64,000 nt of DNA, from positions 62,001 to 126,000 of the forward strand of contig CAVSME010000006.1 in the NCBI GenBank assembly GCA_963728985.1, written 5' to 3'. The DNA is from DASXAI01 sp963728985. GTDB taxonomy: Bacteria > Actinomycetota > Acidimicrobiia > Acidimicrobiales > Ilumatobacteraceae. Both the position numbers and the translations under genes were made by a program. Positions 24,186 through 31,424 of the stretch are shown in pieces. How positions within the stretch are numbered: the stretch's first letter is position 1; the number at the start of each line of letters is the position of its first letter. The notes beneath the pieces are model-generated. The model was not told where the DNA came from. It saw only the letters and a program-made list of their open reading frames with translations, and made no database searches.

Positions 24186-24890
24186 CTAATGGCCCATGCC
24201 GAGGCCACCGTCGACAGGCAGCACGGCCCCGGTGATGTAGGCGGCATCGGGTGAGGCCAGGAAGGCGACGGCGCCGGCCACCTCGTCGGCCGTGCCGAAG
24301 CGACCGAGCGGTACGCGCTCGGTCATCTGGTTCTTCAGGTCGTCGGACAGCACCGCGGTCATGTCGGTGGTGATGGGCCCCGGGGCCACGACGTTGACGG
24401 TGATGCTGCGGCTGCCGAGCTCTCGGGCCAGCGAGCGGGCCAGCCCGACCAGGCCGGCCTTCGACGCCGCGTAGTTCACCTGGCCGGCCTGGCCGCTGAG
24501 GCCGACCACCGACGAGATCAGGATGATGCGGCCGCTGCGGGCCCGCAGCATGCCCTGGGCGGCCCGCTTGGCGACGCGGTAGGCGGCCGTCAGGTTGGCG
24601 TCGAGCACCGACGCGAAGTCGTCCTCGCTCATGCGCAGCAGCAGCCCGTCCTTGGTGATGCCGGCGTTCGACACGAGGACCTGGACGGGTCCGTGAGCGT
24701 CCTCGGCCGCCTTGAACGCAGCGTCCACCTCGGCCGCCGACGTCACGTCGCACTTGACGGCGAGCACGCCGTCGGGCGGCGGTGAGTTGCGGTAGGTGAC
24801 CGTGACCTGATCGCCGCCGGCCGCCAGGCGTTGGGCGATGGCCAAGCCGATGCCCCGACCGCCGCCGGTGACGAGGACGGAGCGGCTCAC
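24186..24890 (-). CDS. fabG: 3-oxoacyl-ACP reductase
   Basis: NADPH-dependent short-chain dehydrogenase, 234 residues. VLVTGGGRGIGLAIAQ (cofactor loop), NAGITKDGLLLRM, catalytic Ser in ILISSVVGLSGQAGQ and Tyr-Lys in NYAASKAGL, and PGPITTDM are in FabG order. GTG 24888-24890 overlaps the fabH stop (TGA at 24887-24889). Confidence 0.95.
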   Translation of the reverse strand: MSRSVLVTGGGRGIGLAIAQRLAAGGDQVTVTYRNSPPPDGVLAVKCDVTSAAEVDAAFKAAEDAHGPVQVLVSNAGITKDGLLLRMSEDDFASVLDANLTAAYRVAKRAAQGMLRARSGRIILISSVVGLSGQAGQVNYAASKAGLVGLARSLARELGSRSITVNVVAPGPITTDMTAVLSDDLKNQMTERVPLGRFGTADEVAGAVAFLASPDAAYITGAVLPVDGGLGMGH

Positions 24891-25844
24891 TCGGTCGAGC
24901 CCCCCCAACGCAGCACGGCGCTGGCGGCGGTCATCCCCGCGCCGAAGCCGACCAGCAGCACGATGTCGCCGTCGGCCACCCGGCCGTTGTCGAGGGCCTC
25001 GGCGAGGGCGATCGGGATCGACGCCGACGACGTGTTGCCGGTGCGGTGGATGGTGCTGGCGGCCCGCTCGATCGGCACGCCGAGGCGGCTGCACGCCGCT
25101 TCGATGATGCGGATGTTGGCCTGGTGGGGCACGACCAGCTTGATGTCGTCGGCGGTGACACCGGCGTCCTTCATCGACTTCTCGGCCGAGTCGACCATGA
25201 TGCGCACGGCCTTGCGGAACACCTCTTTGCCGTCCATCCGGAGGTTTCCGCCGAGGTCGCAATCGAGCAACTTCACGAGCGACCCGTCGGCGTCGATGTC
25301 CCAGCCGAGGAGCTGGCCGGGGCCGTCGACGGCATCGAGCACGACGGCGCCCGAGCCGTCGGCGAAGAGGATGGCCGTACCGCGATCGGTCCAGTCGGTG
25401 ATGCGCGACAGCGTGTCCGTGCCGATCACCAGTGCCCGCTGCGCGCCGACGGCCAGGAGGCCATGCGCGACGATCAGTGCGTACGTGAAACCGGAGCACG
25501 CCGCGTTCACGTCGAACGCGCCGCAGCGCAGGCCGAGCTCGTGCTGCACCGTGGCCGACGTGGCCGGCACCGCTTGGTCCGGCGTCGTGGTGGCCAGCAC
25601 CGAGCGCGTCGATCGACGCGAGGTCGACACCGGCCCGCTCGATCGCCTGCCGCCCCGACTCGATCGACAGCGATGCGGTGCTGCCGCCGATGCGCCGTTC
25701 CGAGATCCCCGTGCGCTCGCGGATCCACTGATCGCTGGTGTCCATCGTCTTCGCCAGGTCGTCGTTGGTCACGACCTTGTCGGGGAGCGCCGCTCCCCAT
25801 CCCCGGATGATGCCGCCCCGGATGCCGCGTGGGATGTGCGGCAT
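24887..25844 (-). CDS. fabH: 3-oxoacyl-ACP synthase III, frame-broken
   Basis: Initiating condensing enzyme joining acyl-CoA to malonyl-ACP. N-terminal part (from ATG 25844): LPDKVVTNDDLAKTMDTSDQWI and RTGISERRI. After a one-base slip near 25599-25604 the other frame gives ATTTPDQAVPATSATVQ, the catalytic Cys in DVNAACSGFTYAL, His in VPHQANIRII and Asn in HRTGNTSSASIP. A single surplus G in the GACGCGCTC-GTGCTG stretch explains the break. Joined length about 318 residues, normal for FabH. Confidence 0.92.
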
Positions 25845-25845
25845 G

Positions 25846-27021
25846 TCAGGCCGTCCTCAGCCAGGCGATGGGTTGGCGGCTGGTCACCCGCTCGCCCTCG
25901 ACGGCGAGATATGACTGGAGCACGCCGGCGAACGGCGAGCGCACTTCGTGGCTTCCCACTCGACCCAGAACCTCCCCGGTCTCGATGCGCGCACCCTCCT
26001 TGGGGGTGCCCGGATGACTGAAGATGCCGGCCGCCGGGCTCACCACCAACCGTTCGGTGGCGAAAAGGTGCTCGCCCTGCAGCGGCGCCGCCGTGGCTGC
26101 GCGGTTCCCCGCGACGAGCTCCAGGAGCCGGTCGAGGTCGTCGGGCACGGCCAGGGACACGGCGCGGGCCCCGGGGACGGTGCGCTTGGCCATGCCGGTG
26201 AGGACGCCGCCTGGCCCGAGCTCGGCGAAATCGGTCACACCGGCGGCGCCGAGGGCGAGGAGGCAGTGCTTCCAGCGCACCGGGCTCGACAGCTGGGCCG
26301 ACAGCAGGCTGGCCCACTCGCCGCCGTGGTCGTGGGGGAGGGCGTCGACGTTGGACACCACCGGCACCTCGGTGTCGCGGGGCGCCGCCTCGGCGATGGC
26401 CTTGCGCAACCGGTCGCGCGCCGGCGTCATGTACGGCGTGTGGAAGGCGCCGGCGACCGGCAGCGGCATCACCCGCTTGGCGCCGAGCTGCTTGGCCTGC
26501 TCGCCCGCTTGGCGGACGCCGTCTTCCGAGCCGGCGATCACGATCTGGCCCGGGGCGTTGAAGTTGGCCACCCAGACCTCGGCGTCGGCCAGGCGGCAGG
26601 CCACCTCGACCTGGTCGTCGTCGAGCCCGAGGACGGCGCTCATGGTGCCGTGGTTCTGGAGCCCGGCGTCGTGCATGGCGTCGGCCCGCTCGGCCACGAG
26701 GCGCACGCCTTCTTCGAAGCTCAGCGCACCGGTGGCGACGAGGGCGGTGTACTCACCCAGGCTGTGCCCGGCGCAGTAGGCGGGCTCGATGCCGAGGCGC
26801 TCGACGGCGTCCACCACCATGAGGCTCGACACGAACGTGGTGAGCTGCGCGTTCCGGGTGTCCCGCAACTCCTCGGCGTCGGCGTCGAGCAGGAGGCGGC
26901 CCAGGTCACGTCCGGCGATGTCCGAGGCCTCACCAACCAGCTCCCAGCTCTCGTGCTCGGCCCAGGGTCGGCCCATACCTGGGCGTTGTGATCCCTGACC
27001 TGGGAACGTGAAGGCAAGCAT
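25846..27021 (-). CDS. fabD: Malonyl-CoA:ACP transacylase with C-terminal lipoyl-like domain
   Basis: Loads malonyl groups onto ACP. Residues 1-300 are a normal FabD: FTFPGQGSQ, nucleophile Ser87 in AGHSLGEYTAL, and His194 in GAFHTPYM. Residues about 325-390 add a biotinyl/lipoyl-like hammerhead fold: VVSPAAGIFSHPG, EGARIETGEVLGRVG, VRSPFAGVL, GERVTSRQPIAWL. Where BCCP has the modified Lys (EAMKM), this protein reads GSHEV, so it cannot be biotinylated. Typical FabD is about 310 residues. GAGGAGG lies about 12 nt before the ATG. Confidence 0.93.
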   Translation of the reverse strand: MLAFTFPGQGSQRPGMGRPWAEHESWELVGEASDIAGRDLGRLLLDADAEELRDTRNAQLTTFVSSLMVVDAVERLGIEPAYCAGHSLGEYTALVATGALSFEEGVRLVAERADAMHDAGLQNHGTMSAVLGLDDDQVEVACRLADAEVWVANFNAPGQIVIAGSEDGVRQAGEQAKQLGAKRVMPLPVAGAFHTPYMTPARDRLRKAIAEAAPRDTEVPVVSNVDALPHDHGGEWASLLSAQLSSPVRWKHCLLALGAAGVTDFAELGPGGVLTGMAKRTVPGARAVSLAVPDDLDRLLELVAGNRAATAAPLQGEHLFATERLVVSPAAGIFSHPGTPKEGARIETGEVLGRVGSHEVRSPFAGVLQSYLAVEGERVTSRQPIAWLRTA

Positions 27022-27137
27022 GCGGCCGGCGGCCTCCTCTCGGCGTGCGTCCGCATTGGACCGGCACCCTTACGATGAGGTTACGTTCCTCGATCGGGCC
27101 GGTGTTGCACTACCCGTGAGTAGCATGCGGAAGCCGG

Positions 27138-27220
27138 GCCCGAGTGGCGGAATGGCAGACGCGGCGGACTCAAAATCCGCTGTTCGCAAGGACGTGTGGG
27201 TTCGAGTCCCACCTCGGGCA
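27138..27220 (+). tRNA. tRNA-Leu, anticodon CAA
   Basis: Acceptor stem GCCCGAG (27138-27144) pairs with CTCGGGC (27213-27219), discriminator A. The anticodon stem GCGGA/TCCGC encloses CTCAAAA, giving anticodon CAA (reads UUG). A long variable arm and GGTTCGAGTCC T-arm fit class II tRNA-Leu. The 3' CCA is not encoded. Confidence 0.95.
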
Positions 27221-27232
27221 CCGTCATATTGC

Positions 27233-27590
27233 GGCGCCTCTTCGGCGCCGTCTCGCTGCGCTCGGTCCATGCCGCCAGCGGCTGCCCCTGCCGGCGCATT
27301 GCGCCGGCACACCCGGCCTTTTCGGCGCCGTCTCGCTGCGCTCGGTCCATGCCGCCAGCGGCTGCCCCTGCCGGCGCACTGCGCCGGCACACCCGGCCTC
27401 TTCGGCGCCGTCTCGCTGCGCTCGGTCCATGCCGCCAGCGGCTGCCCCTGCCGGCGCACTGCGCCGGCACACCCGGCCTCTTCGGCGCCGTCTCGCTGCG
27501 CTCGGTCCATGCCGCCAGCGGCTGCCCCTGCCGGCGCACTGCGCCGGCACACCCGGCCTCTTCGGCGCCGTCTCACTGCGCTCGGAGGGC
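27233..27590 (-). repeat. Tandem array, 80-bp unit, about 4.5 copies, minus orientation
   Basis: GGCGCCGTCTC cores start at 27244, 27324, 27404, 27484 and 27564, exactly 80 bp apart. The units are the two-hairpin element in reverse: GGCGCC-TCTTC-GGCGCC (27233-27249), then TGCCGGCGC-AYT-GCGCCGGCA. The array starts 13 bp after tRNA-Leu, in the convergent gap before the MBL gene, and could end the tRNA transcript. Confidence 0.95.
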
Positions 27591-27872
27591 GAGCGGATGG
27601 GTGCTCGCGATCCGGGCGGACGGGGCCGGTGGCCACGATCCGTGAGCGACGTTGGGCGCCGATTCGGTCATGGGTGCCGATCGGCCCGCCAGGCGAGGCA
27701 ATCGGCACCCAAACGCCGATCGGAACAGGATTCCGCGCCCGGAGCGTGGGTGGGGATCGCACCGAAGCACGGATCAGCACCCAAAGCTCTCTTCGCCTAT
27801 CGGCTCGCCCTCTAGGTCAATGCCCGCCAGCGACTGCCCCTGCCGGCGCACTCCGCCGGCACTCCGGCCCCT
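27591..27872 (-). repeat. Inverted copy of the 140-bp segment plus a degenerate element copy
   Basis: About 27590-27725 is the reverse complement of about 2262-2405 with few changes, including paired GGGTGCCGAT/ATCGGCACCC. Bases 27820-27870 hold a degenerate hairpin element (GCCGGCGCACTCCGCCGGC). Between them, 27726-27819 shows no coding signal. Confidence 0.7.
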
Positions 27873-28571
27873 TCAGCCGTTGGTCCAGACGCCGCCGCGC
27901 TGCTGGAGCTCCACCAGGAACGGGTTCGTCTTGCGCTCCCAGCCCACCGTCGTGACCTGACCGTGCCCGGGCAGGACCTGCACGGCGTCGTCCATCGGCA
28001 GGATCTTCTCGGCCATCGAGATCATCAGCTGCTCGAAGGACCCGCCCGGGAAGTCGGTGCGCCCGATCGACCCGGCGAAGAGGTGGTCGCCCGAGAACAG
28101 GATGGGCGGCTCGCCCTCCACCCGCAGCTCGAAGCACACCGATCCCTGGGTGTGGCCCGGCGTGTGGATGGCCGTGAACGTCATGCCGGCACCGCTCACC
28201 TGCTGGCCGTCGTCGAGCCCGTAGATGCGCTCCGGCGGGCGGAGGTCCAGCCCCTCCAGGTACTGGCCGAGCATCCCGCTGGTGCCGAGGGGGTCGAGCA
28301 GCATGTGGAGGTCGGCATCGTGGATGCGCACCTCGACCTCGTCGCCGTGGTCGAGGTCGTGCAGGAGCGGCGCCACGCCACCGACGTGGTCGACGTGGCC
28401 GTGGGTGTTGAACAGCGCCACGAGGCGCAGCTCGTGATGGACCAGGCGCTTGAGGATGTTCGTCGGATCCGGTGGGGCGTCGATGATCACGCACTCACCG
28501 CCGGGGCCGTCGGGGGCGACGATCCAGCAGTTGGTCTGCGCCACCCACAGCGGCAGGCCTTCGATCATCAC
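27873..28571 (-). CDS. MBL-fold metallo-hydrolase, glyoxalase II-like
   Basis: Zinc hydrolase of 232 residues. Metal ligands: NTHGHVDHVGG, HTPGHTQGSVCF, LFSGDHLFAGSIGRTDFPGGS and LPGHGQVTTVG, the order seen in short GloB-like proteins (ycbL type). It lacks the C-terminal substrate domain of true glyoxalase II. Since this organism appears to make mycothiol rather than glutathione, a mycothiol thioester substrate is possible. Start overlaps the malQ stop. Confidence 0.85.
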   Translation of the reverse strand: MMIEGLPLWVAQTNCWIVAPDGPGGECVIIDAPPDPTNILKRLVHHELRLVALFNTHGHVDHVGGVAPLLHDLDHGDEVEVRIHDADLHMLLDPLGTSGMLGQYLEGLDLRPPERIYGLDDGQQVSGAGMTFTAIHTPGHTQGSVCFELRVEGEPPILFSGDHLFAGSIGRTDFPGGSFEQLMISMAEKILPMDDAVQVLPGHGQVTTVGWERKTNPFLVELQQRGGVWTNG

Positions 28572-30442
28572 GACGGCGACGGTAGATCAACGCCGTCATC
28601 GCGCCGAACCCCGGCGTCGAGGGCGTCGGCCACCGCCAGCACGAGGGGATCGCCCTCGATCTCCTCCAGCGTGCGGTGCAGCGGGATGCGCCAGTTCGGC
28701 CACTCGTCGACCGTGCCGGGCAGGTTGGGACGGTCCACCATGGCGACGGCGTCGTCCAGGGTGGCCACCACGATCAGCGACGGGGCCCCGGCGAGGGCCT
28801 CGTGGGTGGCCACCACCACCTCCTCGATGGACGCGTCGTCGCCGAGGCCCGAGGCGAGGTGGATGCGGGAGCGGAACCAGGTGTCGTCGCTGCCGTCACC
28901 GGCGTGCCCCAGTCGCCGGCGGTCGGCAAGGTCGGCACCGCTCCACACACCGGCCATCGTGGGAAGGTCGTGGGTGGTCACGCCGGCCAGGGCCTGGCGG
29001 GGGAACGTGGGCGGCGGGCCCTCCTCGAACCACACCAAGCGATAGGAGAGGATGCCCCGGTCGGCCAGCTCGTCGCGCACCTCGTCCTCCACCGTGCCGA
29101 GGTCCTCGCCCACCACGAACGCGCCCGCTCGGTGGGCTTCCAGGGCGAGCAGGTCGAGCAGGTCGTGGTGGGGGTAGCGGACGTAGGCGCCGTCGGCGGG
29201 GCCGGCGCCCGGCGGGATCCAGTAGAGGCGGAACAGGCCCATCACGTGGTCGATGCGGATGCCGCCGCAGTGCACCAGGGACGCTCTGATCGTGTCGATG
29301 AACGGCTGGTAGCGGGCGTGGCGCAGCTTCCACGGCACGAACGGGGGGAGCCCCCAGTCCTGCCCGAGGGGGTTGAACGTGTCCGGTGGGGCGCCCACCC
29401 GGCAGCCCCGCCCGAGCAGGTCCTGGTACGCCCAGGCGTCGGCCCCAACCGGATCGAAGCCCACCGCCAGGTCGGCCACGACGTCCACGCCAGTGGCGCC
29501 GGCCGCGCCCAGCTGGCGGTAGAGGTGCCATTGGCACCACTCGTGGAAGCGGATTCGGGTCCGATCCGTGGTGGCCAGCGCCGCCACCGCCGGTGAGGCG
29601 GGGTGCTGGAGCTCGGCCGGCCACGTGCTCCACGACGGCCCGTATCGGTCGGCCAGCACGCTCCACGCGGCGAAGCGCTGGAGGCTGTCACCCTGGCGAG
29701 CGACCCAGGACTCGAAGGCGGCCCGGTCGGCGCCGGCGCGCTCGAAGACGGCGTGCAGGCGGGTCAGCGCGTCCACCTTCAGGCGGTGGACGGCGTCGCG
29801 GTCGATGCGCTCGGTGGCGTTGAGGGCGCGGCCCGCCGCGTCCAGGGGCGCGAGGTCGATGGCCTCGGCGCCGGGGATCGCTGGCACGCTCAGGTAGCTC
29901 GGGTTGCGCCACAGGCGCGACGTGGGCGAGTAGGGACTGGGCTGCTGCGGCTGGCCCGGGGCGGCGGCGTGGAGCGGGTTGATCATCGCCACCCGGGCAC
30001 CCAGGCCGTGCGACCACTCGGCCAGGCGGCGCAGGTCGGCCAAGTCGCCGATGCCCCAGCTGGCTGCCGAGCGCAGGGCGTAGAGCTGCACCGCCCACCC
30101 CCACGACCGCTGGGGCAGGCGGCAGCGCCGGGGCGTGATCACCAGCCGGGTCGGCGGTCCGCCCCGCAGCGGGTGGAGGTCGTGGTAGCCGAAGGGCAGG
30201 TCCGGTGCGAGCGCGTGGAGGTTGGGCAGCGTGGTGCCGTCCTCCAGCACGAGGTCACACGGGTCGGCCAGCGTGGCCGCCGAGCCGGCTTCGAGGAACC
30301 ACATCGGCGGGGGCGGCGGCGGGGCGTCGTGCTCGTCGGCGTCCATGGCGAGGAGGAGGGCGCGCCGGGTGGCATCGCTGGTCGGGTGCCAGGTTCCGTC
30401 GGTGTCCCAGAACCCATCCGTGATCGACCAGGCGTCGCTCAT
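28568..30442 (-). CDS. malQ: 4-alpha-glucanotransferase (amylomaltase)
   Basis: GH77 enzyme rearranging maltodextrins in glycogen/maltose metabolism, 624 residues. Catalytic features: IRIDHVMGLFRLYWIPPG (nucleophile Asp), FVVGEDLGTV (acid/base Glu), and TTHDLPTMAGVW (third Asp). SPYSPTSRLWRNPSYL and KLRHARYQPF are also typical. An N-terminal domain of about 100 residues precedes the barrel. ATG 30442. Confidence 0.94.
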   Translation of the reverse strand: MSDAWSITDGFWDTDGTWHPTSDATRRALLLAMDADEHDAPPPPPPMWFLEAGSAATLADPCDLVLEDGTTLPNLHALAPDLPFGYHDLHPLRGGPPTRLVITPRRCRLPQRSWGWAVQLYALRSAASWGIGDLADLRRLAEWSHGLGARVAMINPLHAAAPGQPQQPSPYSPTSRLWRNPSYLSVPAIPGAEAIDLAPLDAAGRALNATERIDRDAVHRLKVDALTRLHAVFERAGADRAAFESWVARQGDSLQRFAAWSVLADRYGPSWSTWPAELQHPASPAVAALATTDRTRIRFHEWCQWHLYRQLGAAGATGVDVVADLAVGFDPVGADAWAYQDLLGRGCRVGAPPDTFNPLGQDWGLPPFVPWKLRHARYQPFIDTIRASLVHCGGIRIDHVMGLFRLYWIPPGAGPADGAYVRYPHHDLLDLLALEAHRAGAFVVGEDLGTVEDEVRDELADRGILSYRLVWFEEGPPPTFPRQALAGVTTHDLPTMAGVWSGADLADRRRLGHAGDGSDDTWFRSRIHLASGLGDDASIEEVVVATHEALAGAPSLIVVATLDDAVAMVDRPNLPGTVDEWPNWRIPLHRTLEEIEGDPLVLAVADALDAGVRRDDGVDLPSPS

Positions 30443-30494
30443 GGGAGGATTCGTACCCCACGCGACCTGCCGCCGCGCGGCACGCGGCCGTCCC

Positions 30495-30500
30495 TATGAT
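30495..30500 (+). promoter_or_regulatory. -10 box TATGAT upstream of the small coiled-coil gene
   Basis: TATGAT, 7 nt, GTG 30508. It overlaps the ATG at 30496, which is therefore unlikely to be the start codon. Confidence 0.55.
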
Positions 30501-30507
30501 CCCGCTC

Positions 30508-30795
30508 GTGCACCGGTCGCTGGTCGAACGCCGCCTCACGGAGGTCAGCGATCGCCTTCGCGCCCTGCGTGAGGAGTTGCACATCATCGACGAGCAGCTC
30601 ATCCATCTGGATGACGACGCCGACGACGCTCACCTGCGGGCGCTCGTGTCCGAGACCCCGCTCGCCGATCGTGACCACCGTGACGCCCGCCGCCACGCCG
30701 ACGCCATGAGCCGCCGGCGCACGGAGGTGGTGGACGCCATCGCCACCCTGGAGGCCCGCAGCGACGAGCTCCTCGACCGGCTGATGGCCGGCTGA
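30508..30795 (+). CDS. Small coiled-coil protein of unknown function (95 aa)
   Basis: Almost entirely helical with heptads: RSLVERRLTEVSDRLRALREELHIIDEQLIHL, an acidic break DDDADDAHLRALV, then RRRTEVVDAIATLEARSDELLDRLMAG. GTG 30508 is chosen from the -10 box. It sits 53 bp before the ANTAR regulator and is probably co-transcribed. I recognise no family; a dimeric adaptor is a reasonable guess. Confidence 0.75.
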   Translation: MHRSLVERRLTEVSDRLRALREELHIIDEQLIHLDDDADDAHLRALVSETPLADRDHRDARRHADAMSRRRTEVVDAIATLEARSDELLDRLMAG

Positions 30796-30848
30796 CCGCC
30801 CGACGACGCCTGGGTGGTTGAATGGAGCGCGCCGGAAAGGAGACATCG

Positions 30849-31424
30849 TTGCCGACTCGCGTGCTGATCGCGGAGGACGAGGCCATCATCCGCCTCGACC
30901 TGCGTGAGACCCTCGAAGAAGAGGGCTACGAGATCGTCGGCGAGACCGGCCGTGGTGACGAGGCGGTGGAGCTGGCTCGCACGCTGCGGCCGGACCTGGC
31001 CATCCTCGACATCAAGATGCCCGGCATGGGCGGTCTCGACGTTGCTCGGGCCATCAGCGAGGAGCGCCTCTGCGGGGTGCTCGTGCTGACCGCCTTCAGC
31101 CAGCGGGACTTCATCGAGCAGGCCCGCGACGCCGGCGCGCTGGCCTACCTGGTCAAGCCGTTCCAGAAGAGCGACCTGGTGCCCGCCATCGAGCTGGCCA
31201 TCGGCCGGTTCAAGGAGATGAGCGCTCTGGCCGACGAGGTGCGGGGCCTGGCCGAGCAGCTCGAGACCCGCAAGGTCGTCGATCGGGCCAAGGGCATCCT
31301 CATGGATCGCCACGGGCTCAGCGAGCAGGACGCGTTCTCGTTCATCCAGAAGCGGGCCATGGCCGAGCGCACGAAGATGAAGGCGGTGGCCGAGCAGGTT
31401 GTGAGCGGCCACCTCTCGCCGTGA
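30849..31424 (+). CDS. Response regulator with ANTAR RNA-binding domain (PdtaR-like)
   Basis: Receiver domain (VLIAEDEAIIRLDLRETLEEEGYEIVGE, phospho-Asp in LAILDIKMPGMGGLDV, LTAFSQRD, YLVKPFQKSDL) and a C-terminal ANTAR helix bundle (VVDRAKGILMDRHGLSEQDAFSFIQKRAM). ANTAR proteins act as phosphorylation-dependent antiterminators by binding paired hairpins in RNA. TTG at 30849 is chosen since GAAAGGAG lies 7 nt upstream. Overlaps polA by 4 bp. The cognate kinase is not adjacent. Confidence 0.9.
   Translation: MPTRVLIAEDEAIIRLDLRETLEEEGYEIVGETGRGDEAVELARTLRPDLAILDIKMPGMGGLDVARAISEERLCGVLVLTAFSQRDFIEQARDAGALAYLVKPFQKSDLVPAIELAIGRFKEMSALADEVRGLAEQLETRKVVDRAKGILMDRHGLSEQDAFSFIQKRAMAERTKMKAVAEQVVSGHLSP

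Noticed and set aside
27138..27872. Prophage or island at tRNA-Leu(CAA)
   Set aside because: Only repeat DNA lies downstream; no recombinase, phage or cargo genes.
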